Part shown: positions 8,632 to 16,844 of the stretch, one piece after another
How the letters are laid out: every line of letters starts with the position of its first letter
Position numbering within the stretch: the first letter of the stretch is position 1
NCBI GenBank assembly: GCA_022565695.1
Contig: JAIUME010000003.1
Location: 248,001 to 312,000, forward strand
Source: Alcanivorax sp.
Lineage (GTDB): Bacteria > Pseudomonadota > Gammaproteobacteria > Pseudomonadales > Alcanivoracaceae
Direction: 5' to 3'
Length of the DNA: 64,000 nucleotides
Translations under genes and position numbers: made by a program
Notes under the pieces: model-generated
Databases searched by the model: none
Told to the model about the DNA's origin: nothing
Seen by the model: the letters and a program-made list of their open reading frames with translations, nothing else

Positions 8632-9018
8632 TTACTGTTCGGTTTCCTGCCCGGCCTTCTTGCCGACTTTCTCCAGTATCAGCGGCTCCAGCGGCTTGCC
8701 GTCACTGCCATCAAGCATGACGTTCACGGTCATGGTCTTGAGCGGCGCATGGGCGGGAATATCCCGCAAGCGCCGCACATAGTCCTTTACCCGACCGGCA
8801 ATCCAGGGGTGGACCGTTGCATTGATCTGCACGGCACTGCAGCGCTTGCCGCGTTTTGCATACCATGTCAGCAGGGCAGCGCTGAATGCCTCATAGCGCG
8901 GTTTGAATTCGTCAAAATCCTCCGCCGCGAAGCTAATCACGAAGACACGCTTGCGAGTCAGCAGGCCGGGCATCTTTTCATCAGTGAGCGTCAGCCCTGA
9001 GGGCAGGTCTGGTGTCAT
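8632..9018 (-). CDS. Hypothetical 128-residue protein
   Basis: I do not recognise a family. The product starts MTPDLPSGLTLTDEKMPG and has a hydrophobic strand (RKRVFVISFAAEDF). Aromatic and basic residues dominate the middle. It has no signal peptide or membrane segment and ends in a charged tail. The start at 9018 is set by GAGGAAG upstream. It is the last gene of the minus-strand run xthA, voltage-sensor-like protein, this gene, with a 10-base gap to its neighbour, so co-transcription is likely. Its stop is adjacent to the stop of the convergent HD-GYP gene. Confidence 0.7.
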   Translation of the reverse strand: MTPDLPSGLTLTDEKMPGLLTRKRVFVISFAAEDFDEFKPRYEAFSAALLTWYAKRGKRCSAVQINATVHPWIAGRVKDYVRRLRDIPAHAPLKTMTVNVMLDGSDGKPLEPLILEKVGKKAGQETEQ

Positions 9019-9028
9019 GGGGACTTCC

Positions 9029-10087
9029 TCAGTGCTTGTTGCGCGACCTTGCGGCTTTGCGTGCAGCTTCTGCGCGCTCTTCTTCCAGTTTCCAGTTCTG
9101 CACGGCGACCTGATGCTTGATCTGATCAAGCACGTCCATCAGTGTATCGCGAACCAGGCTGTTAAGCTGTTCCGCGTCACCGGCGCTGTTTTCAATCAGA
9201 TCATTGAGGAGCTTGTCGACGGTTTCCCGGTAATCCGGGTGGCTGATATCGGCGATCAGCTGGTCCACCAGCGCAACGCCGACTTCCCGGACCGCCTCAC
9301 CAATCAATGCAACGGCTCGCGGTCCGGCCACGGGTATGGCGGCCAGGCGCGCGCCGCTGCGCGTGTTGCTCAGGGCTTCGTCTGTCAGGTGTGACAGGTA
9401 GCGACCCAACGGTTCCCGGTAATCGGCATGGGTTTCCTGGGCAGCACTGATCAGGCGCCCGGCGGCAAAGTCCACCAGGCTGGCCTGGCGAGGCAGCAGC
9501 ACTTCATGCTGGATGCGTTGCATCAGGGGATTGCCCTCGCTGATCTCCCGTTGCACGCCATCCAGCACATTGATGACAACCCGGTCAGACACTTCCTCCA
9601 CCAGCACCTTGTAGTACTTGAGCAGGGTGGCGCCGATATAGGTGTCGCGGAGGTCTATCACACCCAGGCGCTGGAGGCGCAGCAACAGGCTGATGATGCG
9701 CAGGGTACGAAGCCAGCGGAAGCCGCCGACGGGAATACAGCCAAGCAGGTCATACCAGTGGATAAAGGGAAAGAAAAACCAGCGATGGTAGGTTTGCCGG
9801 GCCGCCGCGATGATCCAGCGAATGACGAACTCGGTCAGGTAGATGCCGACAAACCACAGATCGTAGAAAAAGAAATCGGCATGAATCGTGTCTGCGTACA
9901 GGGCCGTTAACCCGGGTGCCAGGCCAGCGAGCCGGTCCTGGACCCAGGACAGGGCAAACAGCCAGTCGAAGACGATCAGTGTCAGGTTGACGACCACCAG
10001 CGTGATCATCAGCACATCGACCAACAGCCCGAGGCGATCCCAGAGGCTGCTGGCACGGAACTTGTCCGGGTGCAGATGCACGCTCAT
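9029..10087 (-). CDS. Voltage-sensor-like membrane protein without a recognisable pore
   Basis: A 352-residue protein. The first 150 residues hold about four hydrophobic segments: near 19-45, 75-100, 110-125, and then an S4-like helix. The last is RWLRTLRIISLLLRLQRLG, where arginines recur every third or fourth residue as in voltage sensors. No potassium-channel selectivity motif (TVGYG) follows. The remaining 200 residues are soluble, helical and charged, ending in a basic tail. Ion-transport-like proteins of this shape are common in gammaproteobacteria but uncharacterised. It lies two bases after xthA. Confidence 0.7.
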   Translation of the reverse strand: MSVHLHPDKFRASSLWDRLGLLVDVLMITLVVVNLTLIVFDWLFALSWVQDRLAGLAPGLTALYADTIHADFFFYDLWFVGIYLTEFVIRWIIAAARQTYHRWFFFPFIHWYDLLGCIPVGGFRWLRTLRIISLLLRLQRLGVIDLRDTYIGATLLKYYKVLVEEVSDRVVINVLDGVQREISEGNPLMQRIQHEVLLPRQASLVDFAAGRLISAAQETHADYREPLGRYLSHLTDEALSNTRSGARLAAIPVAGPRAVALIGEAVREVGVALVDQLIADISHPDYRETVDKLLNDLIENSAGDAEQLNSLVRDTLMDVLDQIKHQVAVQNWKLEEERAEAARKAARSRNKH

Positions 10088-10089
10088 GT

Positions 10090-10902
10090 TCAGTCCTGGA
10101 AACGAGCCCAGACAGGGCAATGGTCAGAGGGGCGTTCCATGGCACGTATGTCGTAATCGATGCCGGTATCTTCCAGACGCTCGATCAGAGGTGCCGTGGC
10201 CAGCACGGTGTCGATGCGCAGCCCGCGACGGGGCTCACGCTCGAAACCTTTCGAGCGATAATCAAACCAGCTGAAGCGGTCGTCGGCCTCGGGATAGTTG
10301 ACCCGGTAGGTATCAGCGAGCCCCCAGTCCAGCAACTCGTCAAACCACTCTCGCTCTTCAGGCAGAAAACTGCATTTCCCATCGCGCAGCCAGCGCTTGC
10401 GATTGCTTTCACCGATACCGATGTCGGTATCCCGGGAAGAGATATTGAAATCACCCATGATGGCGACCTGCTCGTCTGGCTGATGCTGCTCTTGCAGGTA
10501 GCGCTGCAGATCGGCATAGAAGCGGGCCTTTGCCGGAAATTTGACCGGATGATCACGGCTCTCGCCCTGGGGGAAATAGCCGTTCAGCACGGTCAGTGAC
10601 TGGCCGTTGTACTGCATGCGGCCGATGATCATGCGTCGCTGTGCCGCTGGTTCATCAGAAGGGAAGCCATACTGCACTGCTTCCAGTGGCTCCCGCGTAA
10701 TCAGCGCGACGCCGTAGTGACCCTTTTGACCGAAGAAATAGGGGTGGTAGCCCATTTCCCTCACGGCCTCGGCGGGGAACTCGTCATCCTGAACCTTGGT
10801 TTCCTGGAGCCCGATCATGTCCGGGCGGTGCTGGTTGATCACTGCCTCAAGCTGCGGCAGACGGGCGCGGATACTGTTGATATTGAATGAAACCAGTTTC
10901 AT
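10090..10902 (-). CDS. xthA: Exodeoxyribonuclease III
   Basis: A 270-residue DNase I-fold nuclease of the ExoIII/AP endonuclease family, acting in base-excision repair. It starts [20 protein letters not shown]. The metal-ligand glutamate is in LQETKVQD (Glu34). GDFNI and the C-terminal [10 protein letters not shown] motif with the catalytic histidine are present. The start is placed at 10902 because GGAGGAAGG precedes it, not at the longer in-frame start further upstream. It leads a minus-strand operon with the voltage-sensor-like protein and a small hypothetical gene. Confidence 0.96.
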   Translation of the reverse strand: MKLVSFNINSIRARLPQLEAVINQHRPDMIGLQETKVQDDEFPAEAVREMGYHPYFFGQKGHYGVALITREPLEAVQYGFPSDEPAAQRRMIIGRMQYNGQSLTVLNGYFPQGESRDHPVKFPAKARFYADLQRYLQEQHQPDEQVAIMGDFNISSRDTDIGIGESNRKRWLRDGKCSFLPEEREWFDELLDWGLADTYRVNYPEADDRFSWFDYRSKGFEREPRRGLRIDTVLATAPLIERLEDTGIDYDIRAMERPSDHCPVWARFQD

Positions 10903-11030
10903 GCCTTCCTCCATTGCTGTTTGGCATTGTAGGGGCGCATCGCGCTGGTCACCAGCTTTTGCCGCGCTGGCGCGAGGGTGCAAGGCATGATTCCATACAG
11001 CTCGCACTTGTCGATCAAACGAGGATCACC

Positions 11031-11900
11031 ATGACAGATCGCCCGACACTGGCGTTTGCGCACGCCAATGGCTTCCCCGGCGGTAGCTACCGCACTTTCC
11101 TGGCGCCCTTTGCCGAGCATTTCAGCCTCGAAGTGATGGATCGCATGGGCCACGACCCGCTGTATCCGGTGGATGCCCACTGGGGCAGCCTGTCCCGTGA
11201 ACTGGAAGCGAAACTTGAACATCTGCCTCGCCCCTTCGTGGGTATGGGCCATTCCATGGGGGGCGTGCTGATGTGCATGGTGGCCAGCCGCAGACCGGAC
11301 TGGTTCAGTGCGCTGATCATGCTGGACCCGCCGCTGATCAACGGCTGGCAGGGGCATCTGTTCAATTTTGCCCGGTTTGCCGGGATGGGTGACAGGATTA
11401 CGCCTGCCGGGCGCAGCAAGGGGCGCAGGGCGCGTTGGCCAGACCGGGCCGAGGCGGAAGCCTACTTTCTCCGACGGCCCTTCTTCCAGCGTCTGGATCC
11501 CCGTTGTCTTGCGGATTATCTGGCCGCCGGACTGGAACCCGATGGTGATGCACCCGGTGAAGGGGATGCCGGGGCTCTGCGGTTACGTTATGCTCCAGAG
11601 GTGGAAGTGAACGTGTTTCGCACCACACCGGGAAACATCGGACGGCTGCCTCAGCTGCAAGTGCCCGGTCTCATGGTATCAGGCGCTGAATCGGAACCCA
11701 TGTTTCGCAGCAGTGCCCGTCGCCATGTGCAGCGCCATGGAATGGTCTATCGTCTGGCGCCGGGCGGGCATATGTTCCCGCTGGAAAATCCTGAAGCGGC
11801 TTCAGATATCATTCTCGACGGGTTGCAGGGGCTGGGCGTGATGCCGGCCCGGGGCACAAAGGATGACAATGACGATGTCGCGCACCATACGCCGGCCTGA
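11031..11900 (+). CDS. Alpha/beta hydrolase
   Basis: A 289-residue alpha/beta-hydrolase. It starts MTDRPTLAFAHANGFPGGSY, the HxNGFP oxyanion-region motif. The nucleophile elbow is GMGHSMGGV (Ser in GHSMGG). The C-terminal GGHMFPLENP carries the catalytic histidine. The substrate is unknown, and a carboxylesterase or lipase-like role is likely. The last part overlaps the following hydrolase gene by about 30 bases, which implies a coupled pair of related enzymes. GAGG precedes the start. Confidence 0.87.
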   Translation: MTDRPTLAFAHANGFPGGSYRTFLAPFAEHFSLEVMDRMGHDPLYPVDAHWGSLSRELEAKLEHLPRPFVGMGHSMGGVLMCMVASRRPDWFSALIMLDPPLINGWQGHLFNFARFAGMGDRITPAGRSKGRRARWPDRAEAEAYFLRRPFFQRLDPRCLADYLAAGLEPDGDAPGEGDAGALRLRYAPEVEVNVFRTTPGNIGRLPQLQVPGLMVSGAESEPMFRSSARRHVQRHGMVYRLAPGGHMFPLENPEAASDIILDGLQGLGVMPARGTKDDNDDVAHHTPA

Positions 11901-12741
11901 AGAGCGGCGCATAGAGGCATGGGGTTTGACCTTGCAGGGCCGCTACTGGCCCGGCGAGGGCGTACCGATCCTGGCCCTCCACGGTTGGCTGGACAATGCC
12001 AATTCCTTCCTGCCGTTGTCGGCACATATTCGTAATCCGCTGTTCGCGCTTGACTCGGCAGGCCATGGCAAATCGGCGCATCGGCCATTTCATAGCGTGA
12101 CGCACTACATCGACAATATACGTGACGTCATTGCTGTAGCTGACAGCCTGGGCTGGCAGCGTTTCATCCTGATGGGGCATTCCATGGGGGCAGGTATTGC
12201 CAGTCTGCTGGCCGGGACATTCCCCGAGCGGCTGGTCGGCCTGATCCTGCTGGAAGGGCTCGGCCCACCCACGACACCGGGCAGCGATGCGCCGACCACC
12301 CTGCGCAAGGCGATTCGTGCCATGCAGGATCTCTCTTCCAAACGAAAGCCGCGTTACGCGCGAGTGGATGAGGCGGTCGCGGCGCGCACGCTTGGCTTTG
12401 GCGGGCTGTCAGAGGAGGCTGCGCGACTGTTGTGCGAGCGTGGGCTGGAGTCTGTCGCCGGTGGCTGGACCTGGCGAGCGGATCCGCGCATGCGGCTGCC
12501 TTCGTCGCTGCGCCTCACTGAAGAACAGGTGCTGGGCTTTCTCGGGGCCATTACCGCACCGGCATTGCTTATCGGGGCGGAGCAGGGCCTCGAAGGTGGC
12601 GGCGCCTTCGCTGTACGTGCGGGGCATGTACCGCAACTGGAAGTGGTCCGCGTGCCAGGACGCCACCATGTGCATATGGAGGCCGCCGCTGCCGTGGCAG
12701 AAGTCATCAATCCATTTATTGACCGGATTGTTCAGGCCTGA
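11869..12741 (+). CDS. Alpha/beta hydrolase, second of a tandem pair
   Basis: A 290-residue alpha/beta-hydrolase. LALHGWLDNANSF is the oxyanion motif of the serine hydrolase-like branch, MGHSMGAGIAS is the nucleophile elbow and GRHHVHMEAA carries the catalytic histidine. The function is not known. Three in-frame ATGs (11863, 11869, 11875) crowd the start; AAAGGA at 11858-11863 best fits 11869. The gene begins inside the preceding hydrolase. The two hydrolases are not near-identical, so they are old paralogues or independent recruits. Confidence 0.87.
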   Translation: MTMSRTIRRPEERRIEAWGLTLQGRYWPGEGVPILALHGWLDNANSFLPLSAHIRNPLFALDSAGHGKSAHRPFHSVTHYIDNIRDVIAVADSLGWQRFILMGHSMGAGIASLLAGTFPERLVGLILLEGLGPPTTPGSDAPTTLRKAIRAMQDLSSKRKPRYARVDEAVAARTLGFGGLSEEAARLLCERGLESVAGGWTWRADPRMRLPSSLRLTEEQVLGFLGAITAPALLIGAEQGLEGGGAFAVRAGHVPQLEVVRVPGRHHVHMEAAAAVAEVINPFIDRIVQA

Positions 12742-12799
12742 GTCTCTCCGTCATGGAGTGCTGCACGGCGGGCGTTATGATCCATCGGGTGCGTCCCGT

Positions 12800-12825
12800 A
12801 TGCACCGTCGCAATGCACCATCGCA
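12800..12825. repeat. 13-bp tandem duplication upstream of the MaoC gene
   Basis: ATGCACCGTCGCA is followed directly by ATGCACCATCGCA, differing at one base. The duplication sits 30 bases in front of the MaoC start. Confidence 0.85.
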
Positions 12826-12854
12826 TGTCGACGAGATATCAGAGGGAGAGAACA

Positions 12855-13316
12855 ATGAAAGTGGTTGAGCCGAATCAACTGAGCGAATATGTGGGCAAGG
12901 CGCTGGGTGAATCCGAGTGGTTTCTGATTGATCAGGCGCGTATCAATGCTTTCGCTGATGCAACGCTGGATCACCAGTTCATTCATGTGAATCCGGAACA
13001 GGCGAAAATGACACCCTTTGGCAGCACCATCGCCCACGGCTATCTCACAGTGTCACTGTTGCCTTATCTGCAGACCAGCATTGATGGTCTGGTGGTGCCG
13101 AAAGGCCTGAAGATGGGTATGAATTACGGCTTCGACAAGTTGCGCTTCATGGCGCCGGTCAAGGTGGGCAAGCGAATTCGCGCGCGCGCGACCCTGATGG
13201 AAGCCACTGAGCGCAAGCCCGGGCAATGGCTGTTCAAGCTGGAGTGCACCGTGGACATCGAGGGCGAGGACAAGCCCGCGCTGATCGCTGAGTGGCTGGT
13301 GATGTATTTCGTATGA
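12855..13316 (+). CDS. MaoC-family hotdog dehydratase
   Basis: A 153-residue MaoC/NodN-like hydratase. The catalytic Asp/His dyad lies in DATLDHQFIHVNPEQA, and TIAHGYLTVSL is the family's second motif. Such enzymes hydrate or dehydrate enoyl-CoA or enoyl-ACP intermediates; the natural substrate here is unknown. The start follows a GGGAGAG ribosome-binding site. Genes on both sides are hydrolase-like, which would fit acyl-CoA or polyester metabolism, but this is inference. Confidence 0.9.
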   Translation: MKVVEPNQLSEYVGKALGESEWFLIDQARINAFADATLDHQFIHVNPEQAKMTPFGSTIAHGYLTVSLLPYLQTSIDGLVVPKGLKMGMNYGFDKLRFMAPVKVGKRIRARATLMEATERKPGQWLFKLECTVDIEGEDKPALIAEWLVMYFV

Positions 13317-13365
13317 TCTGTGACGGGGCCAGAAACATAAGCAGGGCCAGAAGCAGGGCAGAGGC

Positions 13366-14319
13366 ATGCTGAGTAAAGCGTTCAGGTGGGGCAGGCGAGT
13401 GCTGGACAATCGTTCAGCGGTACGCCGCGACATGTCTCTCGCGCTGTCCCATGTTAGTGAGCTGCCCTGGCTGCTCTCGCCACGACAGGATGAGCCCACA
13501 GTGCACTCGGAACTGGACGCCGCCAGTTACGGGAGTCGGGGCGATTGGCTGAACGCGCTGGTGCAGATCCTGACGCCGGGGCGGCGTGCCTCGTGCAGTG
13601 CCGGCACCCTGGTGTTGCGACCGCCAAGAGCGGCGCGGGAGCAGCCCGGCGAGCGCTGGTTCTTCATCAACGGTATGGCCTGCCCGCCGCCGGTTGCCAT
13701 TCTCAATGGTCTGGAGATCGCCCGCACTTTCGGGCGCCCGGTGCATTTGCTGCACATCCCCACTGCCGGATTGGCGGCTGACGTGCTGGACGTTGCCGCC
13801 GCGCGCACGCTGCGCAAGGATGGCTACCTGTCCCGTACGGCGTTTTATGTGGTCGAGGAGGCATTGCGCCAGCATGACAGGGTGGTGCTGGTCTGCCACT
13901 GCCGTGGTGCCATTACCGCCAGCTATATTGTCCGCCAGCTTCTGCGCAGCGAGGCGACCCGCGCGCTGGCGCAGAAGCTCGAGATTTACAGCATCGGGGG
14001 CATAGCCGACAGCCTGGAGAGCGATGTCACGCTCAGCCGGGAAGCGGGGCGCCCGGTCCCCTATGTGGAGCATTTCGCCAACGGACGGGATTATTTTTCC
14101 CGGATTGGTGTACTTTCGCACCTTGATAGCACCGCAGGTACGGTATTCTGTATTCCGGCACGTACCGGGCATCTACTCAATCAGCATTATCTCGCCGGTA
14201 TTGCCAGGGGGGATTACTGCCAGCGCAGTTCTCGTCTGTATCGTTACGCCCGAGGGCGCGATCCAGGCAAGGCATACTGCCTGGCGCCGGCAATCCTTGA
14301 TCATCAAGCGCCCGCATGA
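13366..14319 (+). CDS. Alpha/beta-hydrolase-like protein with a cysteine nucleophile elbow
   Basis: A 317-residue protein of no family I can name. The fold looks like an alpha/beta hydrolase: a strand-turn RWFFINGMACPPP at about 98-110 resembles the oxyanion loop. VVLVCHCRGAITASY at about 173-187 has the nucleophile-elbow shape with Cys179 where serine is usual (C-H-C-R-G in place of G-H-S-x-G). A late TGHLLNQHYL could supply the histidine. Imperfect 12-bp repeats (GCAGGGC-rich, 13341-13364) lie directly before its ATG. It is followed 34 bases later by a response regulator. Confidence 0.65.
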   Translation: MLSKAFRWGRRVLDNRSAVRRDMSLALSHVSELPWLLSPRQDEPTVHSELDAASYGSRGDWLNALVQILTPGRRASCSAGTLVLRPPRAAREQPGERWFFINGMACPPPVAILNGLEIARTFGRPVHLLHIPTAGLAADVLDVAAARTLRKDGYLSRTAFYVVEEALRQHDRVVLVCHCRGAITASYIVRQLLRSEATRALAQKLEIYSIGGIADSLESDVTLSREAGRPVPYVEHFANGRDYFSRIGVLSHLDSTAGTVFCIPARTGHLLNQHYLAGIARGDYCQRSSRLYRYARGRDPGKAYCLAPAILDHQAPA

Positions 14320-14353
14320 CCGTTTACGGTTCTGACAAGAGGCAGGAGTTTCA

Positions 14354-15481
14354 ATGTCACAATTACCCGGCCGCTCCGGGGGCAAGCCGCGCCTCATCAT
14401 CGTCGATGATTCCCGAGTCATGCGCACCGCCGTCAAGAAGATGCTGGGGGATCGCTTTGATGTCGTGGTAGCAGAGGACGGGCAGAAAGGGTGGGATGCC
14501 ATCCGTGCGGATCAGTCCATTCAGGTGGTATTTACCGATCTGTCCATGCCCGAGATGGACGGCTACGAGCTGCTTCAGCGTATTCGTACCTGCGATGATC
14601 CCGGGGTCGCCGGGCTGCCGGTGATTATTGTTACCGGTGCCGAAAACGATGACGCTGCCCGGGAACGAGCCCTGGCGCTTGGCGCCACAGACTTCATCAG
14701 CAAACCGTTCAACACCACAGATCTGACCGCCCGTGCTACCGCCCATGCGAACTACCAACGTGCCCGTAAAACGCTGGAAGAGCGCACCACCATCGACACG
14801 TTGACCGGTCTGGGCAATGCCGCCTTCTATGCCGCACGCCTGAAACAGGATCTGGCGTTTGCGGCGCGTCACCAGCATGCCTTGTCGGTGGTGCGTCTGG
14901 AGGTTGATCATTTCAACAAGCTGTTCATTCGCGCCGGGAAAGAGGCTGCAGATCATTTGCTGGTCGAGGTGGCGCGCCTCGTGGCCCGGCTGATCCGCAA
15001 GGAAGATACGGCTGCGCGTACCGGTGTGGCACAGTTTTCTGTGACATTACCGACGGCCGATGGCGCGGGCGCCCGCGTGTTTGCCGAGCGCCTGTGTCGG
15101 CAGGTCCGGGAAGCGGGTATCAGTCACGGCGGGCGGCGCTTGCCGGTAACCGTGTCGGTGGGCGTGCTGACGCCCGGCACGCATCCGGGGCAAACCACCC
15201 GGACTGTGCAGGAAGAAGCGGGCACCGTGTTGCAGGCCGCTGTCGCGGCAGGCGGTGATCGTGTGATGACGGACAGTGACCTGAGAAAGGCGGCGCGCGA
15301 AACACTGCCCTCCTCACCGGAGAAGCCAGCCAAAGGCGCGTACGGGTCTCCGCCCATCAGTGTCGAGCAGGCCCTGGCGATGTTGAAGGCGGGGCGTGAC
15401 AAAGAGGTTGCGGCGCACGCTGCGGCGTTGCGGGAACAGCTGGCACCGTTGCTGACATTGCTGGAGAGAGGCTCGCGTTGA
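14354..15481 (+). CDS. Response regulator with a degenerate GGDEF domain
   Basis: A 375-residue protein. The receiver domain (about 12-130) is intact: Asp18/Asp19, phospho-acceptor Asp62, Thr95 and Lys117. A GGDEF-like domain follows, beginning DTLTGLGNAAFY near 148. However, the catalytic signature reads TGVAQF at 223-228 instead of GG(D/E)EF, and the usual GHxxGD region reads AGKEAAD. Diguanylate cyclase activity is therefore unlikely. It may act as a c-di-GMP or protein-binding output module. The stop overlaps the next start by one base. Confidence 0.88.
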   Translation: MSQLPGRSGGKPRLIIVDDSRVMRTAVKKMLGDRFDVVVAEDGQKGWDAIRADQSIQVVFTDLSMPEMDGYELLQRIRTCDDPGVAGLPVIIVTGAENDDAARERALALGATDFISKPFNTTDLTARATAHANYQRARKTLEERTTIDTLTGLGNAAFYAARLKQDLAFAARHQHALSVVRLEVDHFNKLFIRAGKEAADHLLVEVARLVARLIRKEDTAARTGVAQFSVTLPTADGAGARVFAERLCRQVREAGISHGGRRLPVTVSVGVLTPGTHPGQTTRTVQEEAGTVLQAAVAAGGDRVMTDSDLRKAARETLPSSPEKPAKGAYGSPPISVEQALAMLKAGRDKEVAAHAAALREQLAPLLTLLERGSR

Positions 15482-16005
15482 TGAGCGTGAAATTGGCCCG
15501 AACAAGACAGTTCCCGGTATCGCCTTCGATACTCTACAGCGTGCTGACCAGCCGCGCATACTATGACGCGCGCTTCGCCATGTCCGGCGTGACGGATTAC
15601 GGCTATGAAGAACAGCAGATGCCGGACGGCGCATTACTGATCCGTCTGACACGCCAGATGGATGTGAAATCTGGCAAGGTGCCGGCGTTCGCTCGCCGAT
15701 TTATCGGGCGTTCTGCCGCACTGGTCAGCGAATTTATCTGGCAGCCCGGCGATGCGCCACCGTTTCAGGCCAGCTTCCGTTTTTCCATGGGGAACGTGCC
15801 GGTAACGGTTGCCGGTGGCATGACATTGAGTGCGGACGATGCAGGGCACGCTCAGCAGCGTCTGGAGGCCGATATCACCAGCTCGGTGCCGCTGCTGGGA
15901 CGCAAGCTGACGCAGCTGGTGGCCGATCAGGTTGATAAAGGCCTTGCCTCTGATTCCCGGGCCACGCTGCGTTATCTGGCAGAGCAGGGCATGCTGCCAG
16001 CGTGA
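15481..16005 (+). CDS. DUF2505 family protein
   Basis: A 174-residue protein resembling the DUF2505 group, whose members look like START/polyketide-cyclase-type lipid-binding folds. It starts MSVKLARTRQFPVSPSILYSVLT, and SRAYYDARFA is typical of the first helix. There is no signal peptide. Its role is unknown. The ATG overlaps the preceding stop (TGATG), which couples it to the response regulator. A TTG three bases earlier is a less likely start. Confidence 0.8.
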   Translation: MSVKLARTRQFPVSPSILYSVLTSRAYYDARFAMSGVTDYGYEEQQMPDGALLIRLTRQMDVKSGKVPAFARRFIGRSAALVSEFIWQPGDAPPFQASFRFSMGNVPVTVAGGMTLSADDAGHAQQRLEADITSSVPLLGRKLTQLVADQVDKGLASDSRATLRYLAEQGMLPA

Positions 16006-16009
16006 ATCG

Positions 16010-16816
16010 TCAGGCGCGCATTTTTCGGCCAATGGCGATCATCGCCTGGTAAAAGCGTGCCGGGCGCCAGCGCTTGTTGCGCCAGGCGCGTCGTCCGGCG
16101 GGGTGGGGGAGAATCAGAAACTGCTTTTTCTCGATGCCCTGGAAAATACGTTCGGCAATTTCGGTGGCGCTGTAGGATTGCGATTCGATCAGTTTTTCGA
16201 ATCGGGCGCGGGTGACCGGGTCCGGGGTGCGGAGCGAGTCACTGAGGTTGGTTCTGAAGAATGACGGGCAGGCGACGCTGACATGAATGTCCAGCGGCGC
16301 CAGTTCGCTATGCAGGCTTTCTGAAAGACTGACCACGCCTGCCTTGGCCACGTTATAACTGCTCATGCCCGGCGGCGGTGTCAGCCCGGCCATGGAGGCG
16401 ATATTGACGATGTGACCACCGCCCTGGCGTTTCATGGCGGTCAGCGCAGCACGGCACCCTCGTACGACTCCCATCAGATTGATGTCGATCATCCATTCCC
16501 AGTCTTCTGCCGGCAGCATCTCGAACAGGCCTGCGGCGGCGACCCCGGCATTGTTGACCATGATGTCCAGTTGACCCCAGCGGGACACAACGCGCTCGAC
16601 GGCCAGCCGCAGATCGGCTTCCTTGCGGACATCACACGGGATATACATATGCCCGACATCCATATCGGCCAGGGCCTTGCAGGTTTCGTCGGCGCGCAGA
16701 CTGTTGGTGTCGGCAATGGCGACGCGGTAGCCGCGTTTGCCGGCCAGCTCAGCCAGCGCCCGGCCGAGCCCGGACGCACCGCCGGTGATGAGGATGGTGG
16801 GGAACAGGGTTGTCAT
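16010..16816 (-). CDS. SDR-family oxidoreductase
   Basis: A 268-residue classical short-chain dehydrogenase. The cofactor loop TGGASGLG is at 11-18, NNAG near 90, and the catalytic Ser/Tyr/Lys in NIASMAG...SSYNVAKAG. The C-terminus is extended and basic (RNKRWRPARFYQAM). This resembles the long-tailed SDRs of marine and Pseudomonas genomes whose substrate is unknown. It is convergent with the DUF2505 gene, four bases apart. Confidence 0.9.
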   Translation of the reverse strand: MTTLFPTILITGGASGLGRALAELAGKRGYRVAIADTNSLRADETCKALADMDVGHMYIPCDVRKEADLRLAVERVVSRWGQLDIMVNNAGVAAAGLFEMLPAEDWEWMIDINLMGVVRGCRAALTAMKRQGGGHIVNIASMAGLTPPPGMSSYNVAKAGVVSLSESLHSELAPLDIHVSVACPSFFRTNLSDSLRTPDPVTRARFEKLIESQSYSATEIAERIFQGIEKKQFLILPHPAGRRAWRNKRWRPARFYQAMIAIGRKMRA

Positions 16817-16844
16817 GGTTTTTCATCTCGCGAGCAAGCGTATC

